A stretch of DNA of 64,000 nucleotides from Omphiscola glabra (taxonomy: Eukaryota > Mollusca > Gastropoda > Lymnaeidae): contig OZ024809.1 of NCBI GenBank assembly GCA_964017045.1, positions 11,166,307 to 11,230,306 of the forward strand, in the 5' to 3' direction. The number at the start of each line of letters is the position of its first letter. Positions within the stretch are counted from its first letter, which is position 1. Below the pieces are notes generated by a model. It ran no database searches and had not been told where the DNA came from. It saw nothing but the letters and a program-made list of their open reading frames with translations. Shown here one piece after another: positions 1 through 13,900 of this stretch. The translations under genes were made by a program, and so were the position numbers.

Positions 1-240
1 TTTGTGACATTTTGTCAGATTTTGAATGTTGATTTGTGACATTTTGTCATGTGCTGAAATATGAAAATTATTCTGACTGTACATGTATGTAACTGGGATT
101 TTCCATTTTGGGAAAATTTCCTGGTAAGTCTTGTGTACTAAAATTATTCTGAATCAACAGAGACTAATCCTAGTTGTGATTTCCTCATATGTTATTCCCT
201 TATTTAGTCATTAGCTTCCTTTTCTTTTTAAAAGCATTGA

Positions 241-1268
<1,028 letters not shown>

Positions 1269-2830
1269 ATCTTGATAGTTTCATCCACCAGTCAAAGATT
1301 TGTGCTGTCTGAACGTGCCCATCGCCGATTTCTTTGTATGAGGTTTGGGAAGACAAAACGAGTTTCAAACAATATTTAAGAGGTCGCTGAAATTTAGCAG
1401 TAGTGTTTAAACCTACTGCGTTTTTGGGAGGTGTGCTTGTAAAATTGTTTTTTCCCCCCATCCCATTTTTTTTTTAACAAAAGGTTTTTAAATAATTTAT
1501 TATCATCTTCATCACTTTCATTCATCTTCATTTTATTTTTTTATTTTTAAGTTGGGGGATATTAGATTGATAACTTGTATAATATAGAGTTTTCTCACAT
1601 TTGTCTATATTGTTGTTGTTTTGTCTATATTTTCTTCTAATAAATGTTGTGCTGAGCAAAGTATATATTTTTTTTCAAGTTTCACTAGATTGTTTCTTCT
1701 GGTGTCATTTTGTTATAATCAAAAAGTTAGTAACATTAAGAAATATGCACTTTGATTTTGTTCAATCTTTAGATAATTTTAGGCTGTTAGTGAGCCATAG
1801 ATGACATTAGCTTTTGTCTATTTTATAACAGTTTTTTTAAAAAAAAGATGTATATTTTAACAGCTACCGATCTTTTTCTTTAAAAAATAAATAATTAAGC
1901 ATCTGTTTTTGTGAGGCCATCATCTAGCCAGTTATAGTTCTTATTTGGAAATGTAAATTCTATTATTGTTTCAAAGGGAACACAATTTGGCTGCACATGT
2001 AATGTTTCATTAATTGTACATGCATTTGATTGAGAATGTGAGCGTATTGTGTGTGGCTGCATGCGAATACTCCATCACTCTCACTCTCGGCATTGGGCAG
2101 TGTGTTATCACTGTCTTTTTAACAGTTGAAGCCTACATCTAAGGGTTATATGAAATGTTCAAGTACTGCAAGTCTTATGAAAAATATAAAAAAAATGGAT
2201 GTAATAAAAATTGAAAAAATCTTTTAAGTTAGTCCCTTTTATTTTGTGAAAGTACTATTGCTATTGATAAGATTGTTGAATGTTTAGGCTGATTTTTAGA
2301 TTTTTTTAATAAGTGGAAATTGGCAATTAACCATTGTCAGAAGAACTAGTGCTTTATGGCAGACTTGATTTTCTACTATTATTGGGTATTTTTCAAGTAT
2401 TATTGGAGTTGTGTGGATTGTGAACCACACATTGTGTTCAAAACTACAGGCACTGGCAAATGTTCTATAGTTGCAAATAACCAGGAAATTGGCTATATTG
2501 GAAGACTATAAAATACTATAATTTTTGTCTCTTATTACAAAAAAAATGACCCTGAATTAGACACTTCCAATCTTCTCAAATTATGGGTACAATTTGTTGC
2601 CTGCTTTAACGGAACATAGATTGCCTGTATGGTTCCATTCTCACAATTTAACATGCACTTCTCCTGACATCTACTGTTAACAATCAAACTTTACTTCCAT
2701 CTACTTAAATCTCACAGTGCAATTTCTTCCTACATTGTAAATAAATTTGTAACAAAATAATTGTTTGAATAGTTTTTTCATATAATTCAATATGCATCAT
2801 TTATATAAATATAATAAAGATAAAAAAATT
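1269..2830 (+). other. eIF4A 3' untranslated region and AT-rich downstream spacer
   Basis: No coding exon is visible after the eIF4A stop. Candidate polyadenylation hexamers AATAAA on the + strand occur near 1636 (in ctaataaatg), near 2200 (taataaaaat) and near 2813 (taataaagat), so the messenger probably ends at one of these. The rest is low-complexity AT-rich DNA. Which signal is used cannot be decided from sequence alone. Confidence 0.55.
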
Positions 2831-3774
2831 TCCTTGGACATGGGTGGGAGGCATGTGCTGTTAGGTTACACTTAACACATAGAAATTTAAGTTTTTCACA
2901 TATCTTACTGCAAATATATTCCTTCAAAACTTCAATAACTTAATATACATTATATGAAAGTGCAAATAAGAATACTTTGCCCCTGAGACAGTCAAATAGA
3001 ACATCAGTCTTTCTCTTGTACGAAATCAAAATAATCCATCGCCACTTATTCACAATATCTTTGGCAGTAATTTTCTTTTTTTTCTTTACTTAAAATATAG
3101 GTAATATAATACTAACATCAAAAGTATTCTGTAGTGGCAATCTTATGAGGTCAAGTTAGCAATTATTGTTAGTATAATGCTGCATGGTTAACAATCCTGG
3201 CCACTAGCAAACTTTATTGTAAGTTTGTGGGGAGGGGGATGTAAGAATATGTACACATAGGTAACTGGACTAAGCTCAATTAATTTAATTGAACAAAAAT
3301 ATTACTATTTAACCAGTTAAAATAATTAAACTCGCGAACCACCATATCATTCTTTTGCCTAAATGAAAGCTTATTCCATCGCACCAGTCATTGAAATTAT
3401 AATTAGTTGCAAAATTTTAGAGACCGGATTGAGAAAAAAAATTACAGGGCAAAAACAGCTTCAACATTTAAGCAGATCTTTTAAAGTTTGGAGTTTTGAC
3501 TTTTTAAAAAAAGCAAATATTTTAAGTCTTGATATCATTAATACTATTACTATGCACATCCTTGGATTTTATTACTATTATTTTAACTATGTATCTGATT
3601 TTAATAGCCGATCACAAAGATCATCAATGTTTATGCATAGGCAACTGCATATTTGATTTTGATAGATTCACCTAGTTTTCATTTCTGCTCAGACACACAC
3701 AAAGTTTGCATTGACATTTTTGTGTTCACAATGTCGCAGAACTCAAATTGGTTCTCAGCCATTTAGGACGGTTA
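2831..3774. other. AT-rich intergenic spacer, nothing recognised
   Basis: Spacer between the convergent eIF4A and diacylglycerol kinase genes. Short open stretches exist but none has a recognisable motif, splice signals or codon bias. Confidence 0.5.
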
Positions 3775-4018
3775 CCGGAAATTTCGTCGACAGAAAATTG
3801 ATAAACGGAAATTTGGTAGAATCTTTTTTTTCAGTTCACACGCTAAAATTTTCGTCAAATTTGTTTTTGAACGCACTATACTATACAGTAAAACAAAATA
3901 ATGCGTTCAAAAAGAAATTTGACGCAAAATTGTAACGTGTGAACTTAAAAAAAGATTCTACCAAATTTCCGTCGATCAATTTTCCGTTGACGAAATTTCT
4001 TTCGATCAAATTTCCGGA
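3775..4018. mobile_element. Palindromic TA-flanked MITE, copy 1 (CCGGAAATTT family)
   Basis: About 244 bp, starting taCCGGAAATTTCGTCGAC and ending in the inverted form, TTTCGATCAAATTTCCGGata. The two halves form a long imperfect inverted repeat around an AT-rich centre (actatactatacagtaaaac). TA on both outer sides suggests a Tc1/mariner-type TA target duplication, although one extra base sits before the right TA. A second copy is at 56162-56436 with the same ends and centre, which supports a mobile unit rather than a chance palindrome. It has no coding capacity. Confidence 0.7.
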
Positions 4019-4768
4019 TACGATCTGGGACAAATGTTCATGCAGAGTTAGATCAGACCTGGTTATGTGTTAGCTCTGTATAAAAATTGTCACCACTTTC
4101 AAATGTGACACAGTAAACTCTTTGTTTGCCAAAGAATATTATCCCAATTCTAATATACCCGGTAAATGATTATCTCAAGTCTAGTCCAACTATAATTATC
4201 CTAAGTAAAGTAGATTGATTATCTCACGTCATTCATTGATTGAATTTGAATGGATTATCTTGATTCAACAACTGACATATTGTTAGCATGAAATCATTTG
4301 ACACTCTTTTGCTCACAACAGTTTTAAGAAGAAAAAAAATATATTTAAATAATTAATATTGTTTTAAGTGCACCATTTTAAACACATTTTGCATATGTTA
4401 GTGCATATATATTTAGAAAGATGGTTAAGAGGGCTGTTATGACACAATGATCTGATAAGCGATTCCACTAGTTTACTAGTATTTTAATAAAATTAGGAAG
4501 ACAAACAAAACCTGTTTTCAGTTTTGAGATCAAAACAAAAAAATATTAATGACATAACAAAAACGAAGAGAAAAAGACATAGAAAATAGCTAATAGAAGT
4601 AGAAGCTTAAAGAAATTAGAAATTAAAAAAATAGTTTCACAATTTTTCATCTTTGACAAATATATCCACCATGGAATGTTAGGGAGGAGGTCCTTTTCTC
4701 ATAGAAAACTTTGACAGACTAATGTCCAGTGGCACAAAAAATATATACAAGCAGTTTAACATAGATCA

Positions 4769-5101
4769 GGGGTCCTAAAACTGTCAATGTAAGGGCCAGT
4801 TGTCCTTACGCTGTTAATATAATAGCCCAGTGGTTCTTGCTGTCACTATTGGCCAGTTATTTTGATTTAAAAACTGCTGCAATATATAAGCAGTGGATAT
4901 CTAAAACAGCTACTATGGTACTCTAATTTCTTTTTTAAAAAAAAATGAATTGTTTGACCTAAATAATTTCTAATGAAGCAGAAGGAAAATATATTTGTAA
5001 AAGTAAAAAAAATGAAAGAGATTTAATGAAAGTGTCCATAACCATTCCGAATAATAATTCAAAGATTACCAAGATGACGCAGCGTGTCAGCTTTTACCCC
5101 T
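4769..5101. mobile_element. Possible hAT-like MITE (CAGGGGTCC ends)
   Basis: Left end CAGGGGTCCTAAAACTGT and right end TTTTACCCCTG form a short imperfect terminal inverted repeat typical of small hAT-type elements. The 8-bp flanks do not match clearly, so the call is tentative. The interior is AT-rich and non-coding. Confidence 0.35.
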
Positions 5102-5850
5102 GATCTACTTTCATGACAATGAAAATCTTCAAAATCGACCTGTTCTGGACAACGAAAAAAAAAAAATTCATCTTTAATAAAGTCATTATCATAATGGAAG
5201 TACAAGTAAAAATATAACATCAAATATTTATTAAAAAAAAATTAATTCTTTAAGCTGTCCTGCAGCAAATCAAAATGAATGTCATGACAGAACACCATTG
5301 AAAGCTCTGCTGAGTATGTGACAGTTCAATGACATGGAAATGTGTGCACATATAACATATACCAGAATAATCATATTGATTGTGTAGAAGATCGTTGCAA
5401 TGTTATGGGATTGAGAGAAAATTTCATGCCAGACAACAAAATTATGAGGCAATAAAATAAAAATAAACTACATTGGCTTCTCATACATTTCTTCAAAATA
5501 TTAATTTTTTAATATTATGGTAGGAGAGAGATATAGAGACATTGCTATGGATCTTGTAATAACAGATTTAGTGGTCAGATGTGAAGTTCTGTTAATAGTT
5601 AACAGGAGAAAAAGTTCTGCTAGTTGAATGAAGCGTTCTTTTTAAAAATTAATTTTAAAAATCCCAAATATTTGTGTCTTAGCCAACAACTATTTCTGTC
5701 TAAACCACCAAATATATATTTCTGTCTTGGCCATCCAAATATTTGTATACACCAGACCCAATAATTCAAGGCCTTCTTCAGTTAAAGATATAGAAATGTT
5801 TTCACGAAATGAGAAAGAGCTAAAGAAGGCCATCATTGAAACTACTAGCA
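5102..5850. other. AT-rich spacer, nothing recognised
   Basis: Low-complexity intergenic DNA between the tentative hAT MITE and the GC-rich insertion; no exon or RNA gene recognised. Confidence 0.45.
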
Positions 5851-5864
5851 ACCCATTGAATATC

Positions 5865-6525
5865 TCATTAGGAAATGGCGTCAGCGGGCCGTCGAGCTCG
5901 CGCTCCTTATGCCCTCCCTGGCTCCCACCCACACCTGCCAGGCGCCGGGTTTCCCCGGGCGTGAAACGTCCCCCCAACCGCTAGATCGGGGACCCTCCCC
6001 GCCCGGAGACATCTGGTCGACCGAAGACGCTGCGTTTAAAGTGTCCGCAGTCCACTTTCCTAGGGGCCGGGACGGTAAATTAACGTCCTAATATCTCCCC
6101 CCACCCGTCCCGGGGAAGAATCGGACGCCCTCTAAGAGGGATTCTACAGTGGGTTTCCACCTCGCAACAAATTAGCGAAGTAGCTGGGACGAAACGGTTG
6201 CCTAGGAGCAGCTTTCTCAGGGCTGCATATTTAGAATCATCGGCCAGAGGCTTCCACCACAGCCTCTCGCCTCATATCCCTTAACGGCAACTTGTAATCA
6301 TGATCCCTACCCTGTGTTTGCCTTTTCTTCCCCCTGTGAAGTATCACAGGTGGCAGCCCTGTAGGAGCCGTTTATTCCAGCAACTACCATGCATGTCCCT
6401 GTCTGCCACGCGGAACACGCAATGGTTGTTATGTGCCCCGGGTTAACGCCGAGAGGATCGGTGGTCAGCGCTTCCAAATCGGCAAGCCACTACAAACTTG
6501 TCGACAGGAATCCCTGGGGGGGGGG
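5865..6525. mobile_element. GC-rich insertion flanked by 14-bp direct repeats (retroelement fragment?)
   Basis: About 660 bp of GC-rich DNA inside AT-rich spacer. The sequence gcaacccattgaat stands just before it (about 5850-5864) and again just after it (about 6526-6539), as expected for a target-site duplication made by target-primed retrotransposition. A third partial copy (gcaacccattgaag) follows near 6562. The right end has a run of about ten G. No reverse transcriptase or RNA polymerase III promoter was recognised, so the family is unknown. Confidence 0.45.
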
Positions 6526-6589
6526 CAACCCATTGAATGGAAGTTTCTATTACTATTATAAGCAACCCATTGAAGGGAAGTGTGTGTGA

Positions 6590-7925
6590 TGAGGAGACCA
6601 GTTTATGTTTCAACTTTGTACATGCTGTGGGGGGGAAAAGTGGGTGTTTGTAGTTTATAGTTTTACACTTTTCCCCCATTATTACTTTAAAATTTTATAA
6701 AAGCTGAAATCCAAAACAAATATAAAAATTGGAAGACCCTAAAATCTGCAACATCCTTGGTGAGGGTTATAGTTATAAGTAAGTGTGTATTTAACATTCT
6801 TGGTGATCAGTGAGAGACCAACACACACACACATACCACACACTTCTTTTCAAATAGCATTATATTGAAAGTCCTAAATACATCGACCAAAATAAGGTTT
6901 TTCAAAGTACAAGCCAAAAAAAAAAATAAAACGTAGAAAATCTCACCTGCCACTAAAGGGAGCTGACACAGGGAGATGATAATTTGAAACAAAACTAGCT
7001 CTAACACCAGTGCTCCTAGTTGTCATTACAATAAAAATCAAATAAAAAAAATGTTAGCAATTTACTTTGATGAAAGACTCGAGACTCTCATCCACAAAAG
7101 GTGCATTGCTCTACACTTTCCTCCATCTCACCATTCTTAACCTTGACCTTGTTGAAGTCTGGTTTCACATTCTTATCTCCTTTTTTTAAACAATTCAAAC
7201 TTGATAAATATAATTTTAAAAACAAATTTAAAAAGTCCAAAGTTTTCTTGGATTTAGAAGCGGTTCCAAGAAATCTGGCTATTTTCACAAGTAATATGGA
7301 ATATATTTTGTATAAGGCCTTTAGAATTCAATAAACCAGCAGCCTGTCGGTGCTCACATAGTTGGCTAATAACATTTGCTTCATTTCTCTTCATATTTAC
7401 ATACAGAAAAAAACATTTATGAAAAGACATATATAATAAGATTTTTGGACTGATTGTTTCAGAATGTACATTATCAATATATATATATATATACACATAT
7501 AAAACTGCTTTATACATAAAATATATAAATTGAGATATATATCAGTTTATACATTTTTATTTATAAAGCAGTTATATATATTAAAACATAGAAGATAAAG
7601 ATAAATTAATGACAGATCAGTTGGTATAAAAACAAGTTTGTTTAACTGCCCTATTGAGTCACTCTGTCCAACATTCAACAACTTCCAAGTTTGTTAAGCC
7701 TTGCCATATCCTTATCCCCAACAGTTGATCAGAACACAATGTGTGACACTAGTGAAATGTGCTGCTCATGACATTTGGCTGCAGGCTGTGTTTACATCTT
7801 TGGCAACCCTCAAGGTTAAAGGAATTCACATGCTTGTGTATGTCATGTCACTTGTGATTGACATTCATGACATAACTTGCCCTAAAAGCATCTGTCCTGT
7901 TTGCCCTTCAGGCCAGTGACCTGTG
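6590..7925 (-). other. Probable 3' untranslated region of the diacylglycerol kinase gene
   Basis: AT-rich DNA downstream (- strand) of the kinase stop at 7926. Several possible minus-strand poly(A) signals (tttatt on the + strand) lie near 6905, 7520 and 7557. Also holds a short (CA)n tract near 6820 and a (TA)n tract near 7480. No other gene is seen; the true transcript end is not determined. Confidence 0.45.
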
Positions 7926-10900
7926 TCAAGAACTGGGTCTGTCATAGGCAGCCTCACGGTGGTGTAACTCTTTGATGCCTTGTTGGATACGTTTCAGGTG
8001 ACCCACTTTGGTAACCCCAAGATCCTGACAAAGAAAAATTGCAAACCAATAATTTAGTTTTTTCTTTGAAATTGCTTAAGTTGCAAACCATATTATTATT
8101 TTAAAGATATTAGATGCAACTACACCACATTTTTATATAGATTTTTGTTTGTCTTCCTGATTTTAATTCATTTACCCATTAATTGGTTTCCCTGTTCAAA
8201 ACAAACCCCATACTCCACCAACCAAAAAAAACACAACTTCTTAAACCACCACCCCCACCTCCCTTTCTTTACCTTGAGATCTCTCCTCTCCAGGTTCAGT
8301 AGCTCTGCCCCTGTAATCTCGTGAGACATGAAGCTCTCCCTGTACTCTCCCAAAGATAAACTCTCCAGCCACTGACCCACCTCTTCCAGGGTCCAGCTCC
8401 TGATTTCAAATGCTGCACATGGGAGAAAAAAATAGTTACAAATGAAAACTACTTTCTAAACAATGAAACAAATAAAAAAACTTTGATGAGGGAAAAAATC
8501 CATTGGGCACTTTTCTACCCATTACCAATATTGGATTTCAGTCCTGGCTTCCCCCTCCCCAACCCCTGATGTAGAGTATGATCGGATTGATCAGATATTT
8601 GTAACATTTTTATTGGACTGCTTCCGTACTAATTAAAAATGTGCTTCATTCACCTGTGCAGATATAAATATAAGGTGTGAACTAATTGACTGCTGCTACG
8701 TGACCACGAGAACATCTTTGTTGAACAGTTTATGCTGCGAGCTTGGGAACCCGATACTTTCGATGAATGTGGTGCAGAGAATTATGATTTGTGAAATCTT
8801 TAAGGACATGTTGAAATTTTTGCCAAATGTTGATCTCCCCTTTTTTTGTCTTGTTTTGTTAAAAATTATCAGCTTTTTGGGTTGCAGTGAGTATCTTCCT
8901 TGTTAAGTTAGCAAGCCACGATGTCTCTCTCAGTCCCAGAGGTCATCAACCCAACCGCGGACACTTGATTAGCATAACAGCCATAGACAGCAACTTCCAT
9001 CTATGTCAAACTGGACTAAGACAAGACGATAATTTACTAACAACTAACACATCCAATATATTAAAACTGAACAAAATGGACCAAGACATGACCTAAACTG
9101 ACCGGGTGGAATATACTGACCAGGTGGGACTTAGTGACAAGGTGGGTTGGGCAGCTGACCAGGTGGGACTGGCGCCTACCAAGGTGGATTTGGCAACTAA
9201 TTAGGTGGAATTGGCTGGTGGATGACAACTGATCAGGTGGACTTTGCATCTAACCAGGTGGGTTTGGCTACTAATCAGGTGGGATTGGCTACTGACCTGG
9301 TGGGTTTGGCTACTGACCTGGTGGGTTTGGCTACTGACCTGGTGGGAGTGTACTCCGAGGCTTGTCTTTGGGTTTTCCCTTGAGTTTGCTGTACACCTGT
9401 TTGAAACGTCCGCCCTGCTTTCGTTTCTGATGGTCCAACAGACTGATCTCATCCATGGGCTCAAGTTTGACCAATCCAATGATGTCAATGATTCTCCTCA
9501 TTTCCTGTTCCAGTGTGATCAGTGACGTCGTCAGTCGATCCTCTAGGCTTGGAGAAAGCTGAAGACAGTTTTAATAATGAAGTCACATCCATAATTTTCC
9601 CATGTTTATTTACATTAATTGTTTTAAAAATAAACCAGAGTTTAACTGGGTGCAGCTTTTATATAACGCCCGGGTATTTTGAGAAACAGTTCTACACCCT
9701 ACCTGCCGGCCTTTAAACTATAGTCACACGGACAGTCCTACACCCTACCTGCCGGCCTTTAAACAGTAGTCACACAGACAGTCCTAGACCATACCCATGG
9801 CTCTTTATTGATTAACATAATGATCGCTTCCCCTAAAGAATATTTTTTACCAGAGTTCACAGGTCACGCACGACAGCCTTTTTTTCCCCACTCAGTACAT
9901 TTAATATAAAACAAGTGGAGTTGGGAGGGGGGAGGGAGTGCGGATTTGAAAAGGAAGCAGGACACACCAGAAGCAAAATATATATAAGAGATGCAATGGA
10001 TGAAAAGTTGAAAACAATCTTGATTGACTATTAGTAAATGCTAAGTGAAGAGCTGATCACTGCAGTGGTTCCCAAACTGTTGATCACAATACGCCAGCAG
10101 GGACTACTGATTAAAAGATAATAAATGATGGACTGCATTCAAGTTGTGTAAATGAGATATAAGGACAAGGTGCGCTAAACTTGAATTCATAGACAGGACA
10201 AAAGATTTTGGGCTTAGAGCCTTCATCAGAAAACAAGACAAAAAGTACAAGTGTCAGATAACAGTGAAAAAAAAATTTCCAAAGAGATTCCCTTTTTCTT
10301 GGGGACTACTGAAACAATTTATCCTAATATTTTTTTTTGCTACTACTTTTGGAGCAGTGACAGGGCTCGGCACAAAACAAACAGTAGCTCCTTATGAGAC
10401 ATTTGTGCACATACCTACGTGCAGTCAAAGCAGGTGATCTTGAGAAACGTAACTTGATAAGGTAATAAAGAGATAGCCATCATCTCTAGTCCATTTATCA
10501 TAACCAGTTGCAAAAAAAAATTCAAATTCTCTTAATCAGAGTTGATGTCCACCTTGAACTTACCAAATTTGAAGAACTTTTCTCCGTCAGGTAGATACTG
10601 GCCTCATGGTAAAGTACACGCACTGTCTGTATGAGATCTACAACCTGACTGCGTAATGTTGGCTGGTGGGATGAAATCGGAAAACAAGTGTTGGTTGATG
10701 GTGCAATGAGAGAGTTTGGCTGTTTTACAGGCAATAAATGGAGACAGGTAACAGACCTGTTTACTCTTACGATTTTGGCATACATGTACGATTTTGAGGT
10801 GTATAAATTATATATACTGTATGTTTATTTTTTACTATTACGATAATGTATTGAATGATTTTGTGATGATTTCGTACGATTTTAAGAGTTTGAGGGTAAA

Positions 10901-13900
10901 CAGGTCTGAGGTAATTTCCTCAGATTAAATGGTTGATTCTATGGCTTTGATCTAATGGGATGATGTTGAATCGTTACTTGGGATAGGTTGCTGATAATCA
11001 TGGTAAAGTTCACTAACATAACACATAGTATAACATTTTATTAATAAAAAAAAATAACTAAATGGCTACTGTCGCATATTTGAAAAATACACTTATTTGT
11101 TTATTTATTTTTAAACTGGAGAAAATTGTGCTCATTAAATGTCCAATTTTCTCCAGTGGTGGTGTAACCATTTAATTGTTAGGCCCCATTCTCTATTTTG
11201 TTATCTGTTTACACTGAATGGCAGTGACACCTCACTAACTTCAGTGGCTTCACATAAACCAATGAAAAGCTAATGCGAGGTATCACCACATCAATCCATG
11301 AAAAGCTAATGCGAGATATCACCACATCAATACATGAAAAGCTAATGTGAGCTATCACCACATCAACCCATGAAAAGCTAATGCGAGCTATCACCACATC
11401 AATCCATGAAAAGCTAATGCGAGCTATCACCGCATCAACCAATGAAAAGCTAATGTGAGGTATCACCATTTAAACCAATGAAAAGCTAAGACGTGCCAAA
11501 GACAAGTGTTACACAACCAAACACAAAATTTATTATTCTATATGTAAACAACACTTATACACACTGGTGAATATTTGCCATGCTCAATCAATCTTTAACA
11601 ATAAAAAAATAACTGCTCATCAATCTACACACTATCAATAGTCAATCATCTAAACAATGAATGTCTGGAAGATTGATTAGTTATTATGTTTTCCTTGCTC
11701 AGTTGTCCACTTTGTTACACTTAAATTTAGTCAAGGTATGTCCACAAAAAGTGTTCCAGTGGTATGTAAGTTCAATTTGAATAGGGGGAGTGGGTAAGTT
11801 TTAGTTGAATATCACACTTTACAAGGCATCTCTTAATTCGTAAATTTAGGGCCAACTTGTGACCTACTGCAAGATTTTAATGTAAATCTCAAACTTGCAC
11901 ACCACAGTGACAAAACTAGAATTACAAGTAAAATGAATTGAGTGAATGTCATCTGTGGCTATTCAGCATCACAGCTACCTACACTGTATCTCATCTGTGG
12001 CTATTCAGCATCACAGCTACCTACACTGTATCCAGAAAGAAAGGAATGCCTTTTTACGATATAATCTAATGGTGACTATTTATCAATTTTTTAAATTCCA
12101 GAAACTAATTTTAATTCTAACATAATGTTAATACATTTTATCAGGGACAGCTCATTATTTTTTTGTTAAGTAGATCAGGAATAAAATGAGTTGGATTTTT
12201 AAAGTAATGAATATTAACTAGTTTTTTTTCCCACTATATCAAAAGGTTATTTTTTTTTTTTTACTGGACACAGTGTTTGACTACTAATACTATTATAGAT
12301 TAAGCCAGTGGTTGGCAAGCTGTTGCTCTGGAGCCGAAGCGGCTCTTAGAACGGATAAATCCGTTAATCCAGTTAATTATGTTATAATTATCGATCCTGA
12401 CATTTATTTAAGGAATTGGCTGTATTTAACATGTCAGTTATCTTAGGTAATCTTTGCACCCATGTCAACCAGTGTTTATCTTAGATGCAATTTTGACTTC
12501 ATATTGAAATGGCTGCTGTCAGCTTTTGCAAATAGGATGCTTGATCCCCCCCCCCCCCCGAAATTTAAGGAGTTGTGTGGTTTAGTGGTAGTGAATACCC
12601 TGGTCCTGCTCAACGTTTTGGGTATCACATTAAAGACGATGATAAAACAACAGTAACTGTTAAGGCAGGCAGAGCTCCAAAACTCTGCTACGTGTTTTGT
12701 GGCAGTGGCTGCAGTCTCTTGTGTGTTGGGTACACCCAGAGCAGTCGTGTGACTTCTGGAGGCCCCATGCCACTCAGCAGAGCAGTCACGTGACTTCTGG
12801 AGGCCCCGTGCCACTCAGGAACTGGCAAAGGGGGTCACTGCCCCCGGGTACTAGCCTCAGGGGTAGAAAATGTTGTAAATTATCTCAAATATATATAATA
12901 TATAGGCTACCAATATATATCATTTATTAATGAAATAGGAAGGGGGTCAGGTTTTGCCCTGGGAGCAGTTTTTCCTCGGCACAGTCCTGCTCTGCCACTT
13001 TTCCTCGGTTTTGTGCCCCAAGACTTCAAAGTTGTAAAATAAAATGCCCACATCGTCTCAACTTTGGGCCTCTTGTACACCCGAGGCCCCCTGCAGGGCC
13101 CACTTGGCAGCTCCGAGTCACACACTTGAGTAAATGTAGTGCTGGCCTTAAAAAGATCTCGGCCCGACTGGAGCACCAAAAATGTTTTTTCTAAGCAGAC
13201 ATACTCTCCCAAAGTCTCTTCCCTCAAAAAATGATTGCAGAGCCCTGAATTATGTGCACCAAGAGTTTAAGACCAGAACTCAATTTCAAATATGATATGA
13301 TAGTATATACCAGACATTGTAAAGTAATCATATTTGATAAACATCCAACGGTGCCAGTCACTACATACCCAGATACAATACTACTACAAGCATTGACACA
13401 ATTTAGTACACACTTGGACCATTATAGTTTACCATAGTTTACAACATACAAAAAGGACTACTAGACTTGACATATAAAATAAAGCGGACATTGGCAAAAT
13501 GCACAACTAACGAAGAGGGGGGGAGGGGCACAAAAAACTATGAATCTATTGCTATGCCAACCTGATATGACTCACTGTCGCTGGAGTCCATCTATGGCAA
13601 AGAATGTGGCCAAAAAATGTCAACAAATAATTAGAAGTTTTCATGGGTGATAAATAATATTTATATGCTGCTTAATTTGAAAATCAGTTTACGGGCTAAA
13701 TATGTAAGTACAGTGGAACCCCGCTATAATGCGATGATCGGGGTCCTTAAAATCGGATCGCGTTAAAAGCGGGGTCGCGTTAAAAGCTGTTTTACAATAT
13801 TTACTTTTGCTCTTAGCACAGCGGAAATCCCTTACGTATTACTATTTATAGTTCTACCGGAAGAAAGCCTCATTTTTGGCATTAATTTTGATACTAGTTT

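Noticed and set aside
8168..8270. Continuation of the SAM exon past 8273
   Set aside because: The donor CTCAAG|GTAAAG ends the exon and joins in frame to DLGVTKVGH in the last exon, as in the family.
11117..11157. Small inverted pair as a MITE
   Set aside because: Arms are only 13 bp and no target duplication is seen.
12570..12640. tRNA gene or SINE suggested by an A-box-like stretch
   Set aside because: No B box (GGTTCGANNCC) at the right distance and no cloverleaf could be drawn; kept only as a remark.
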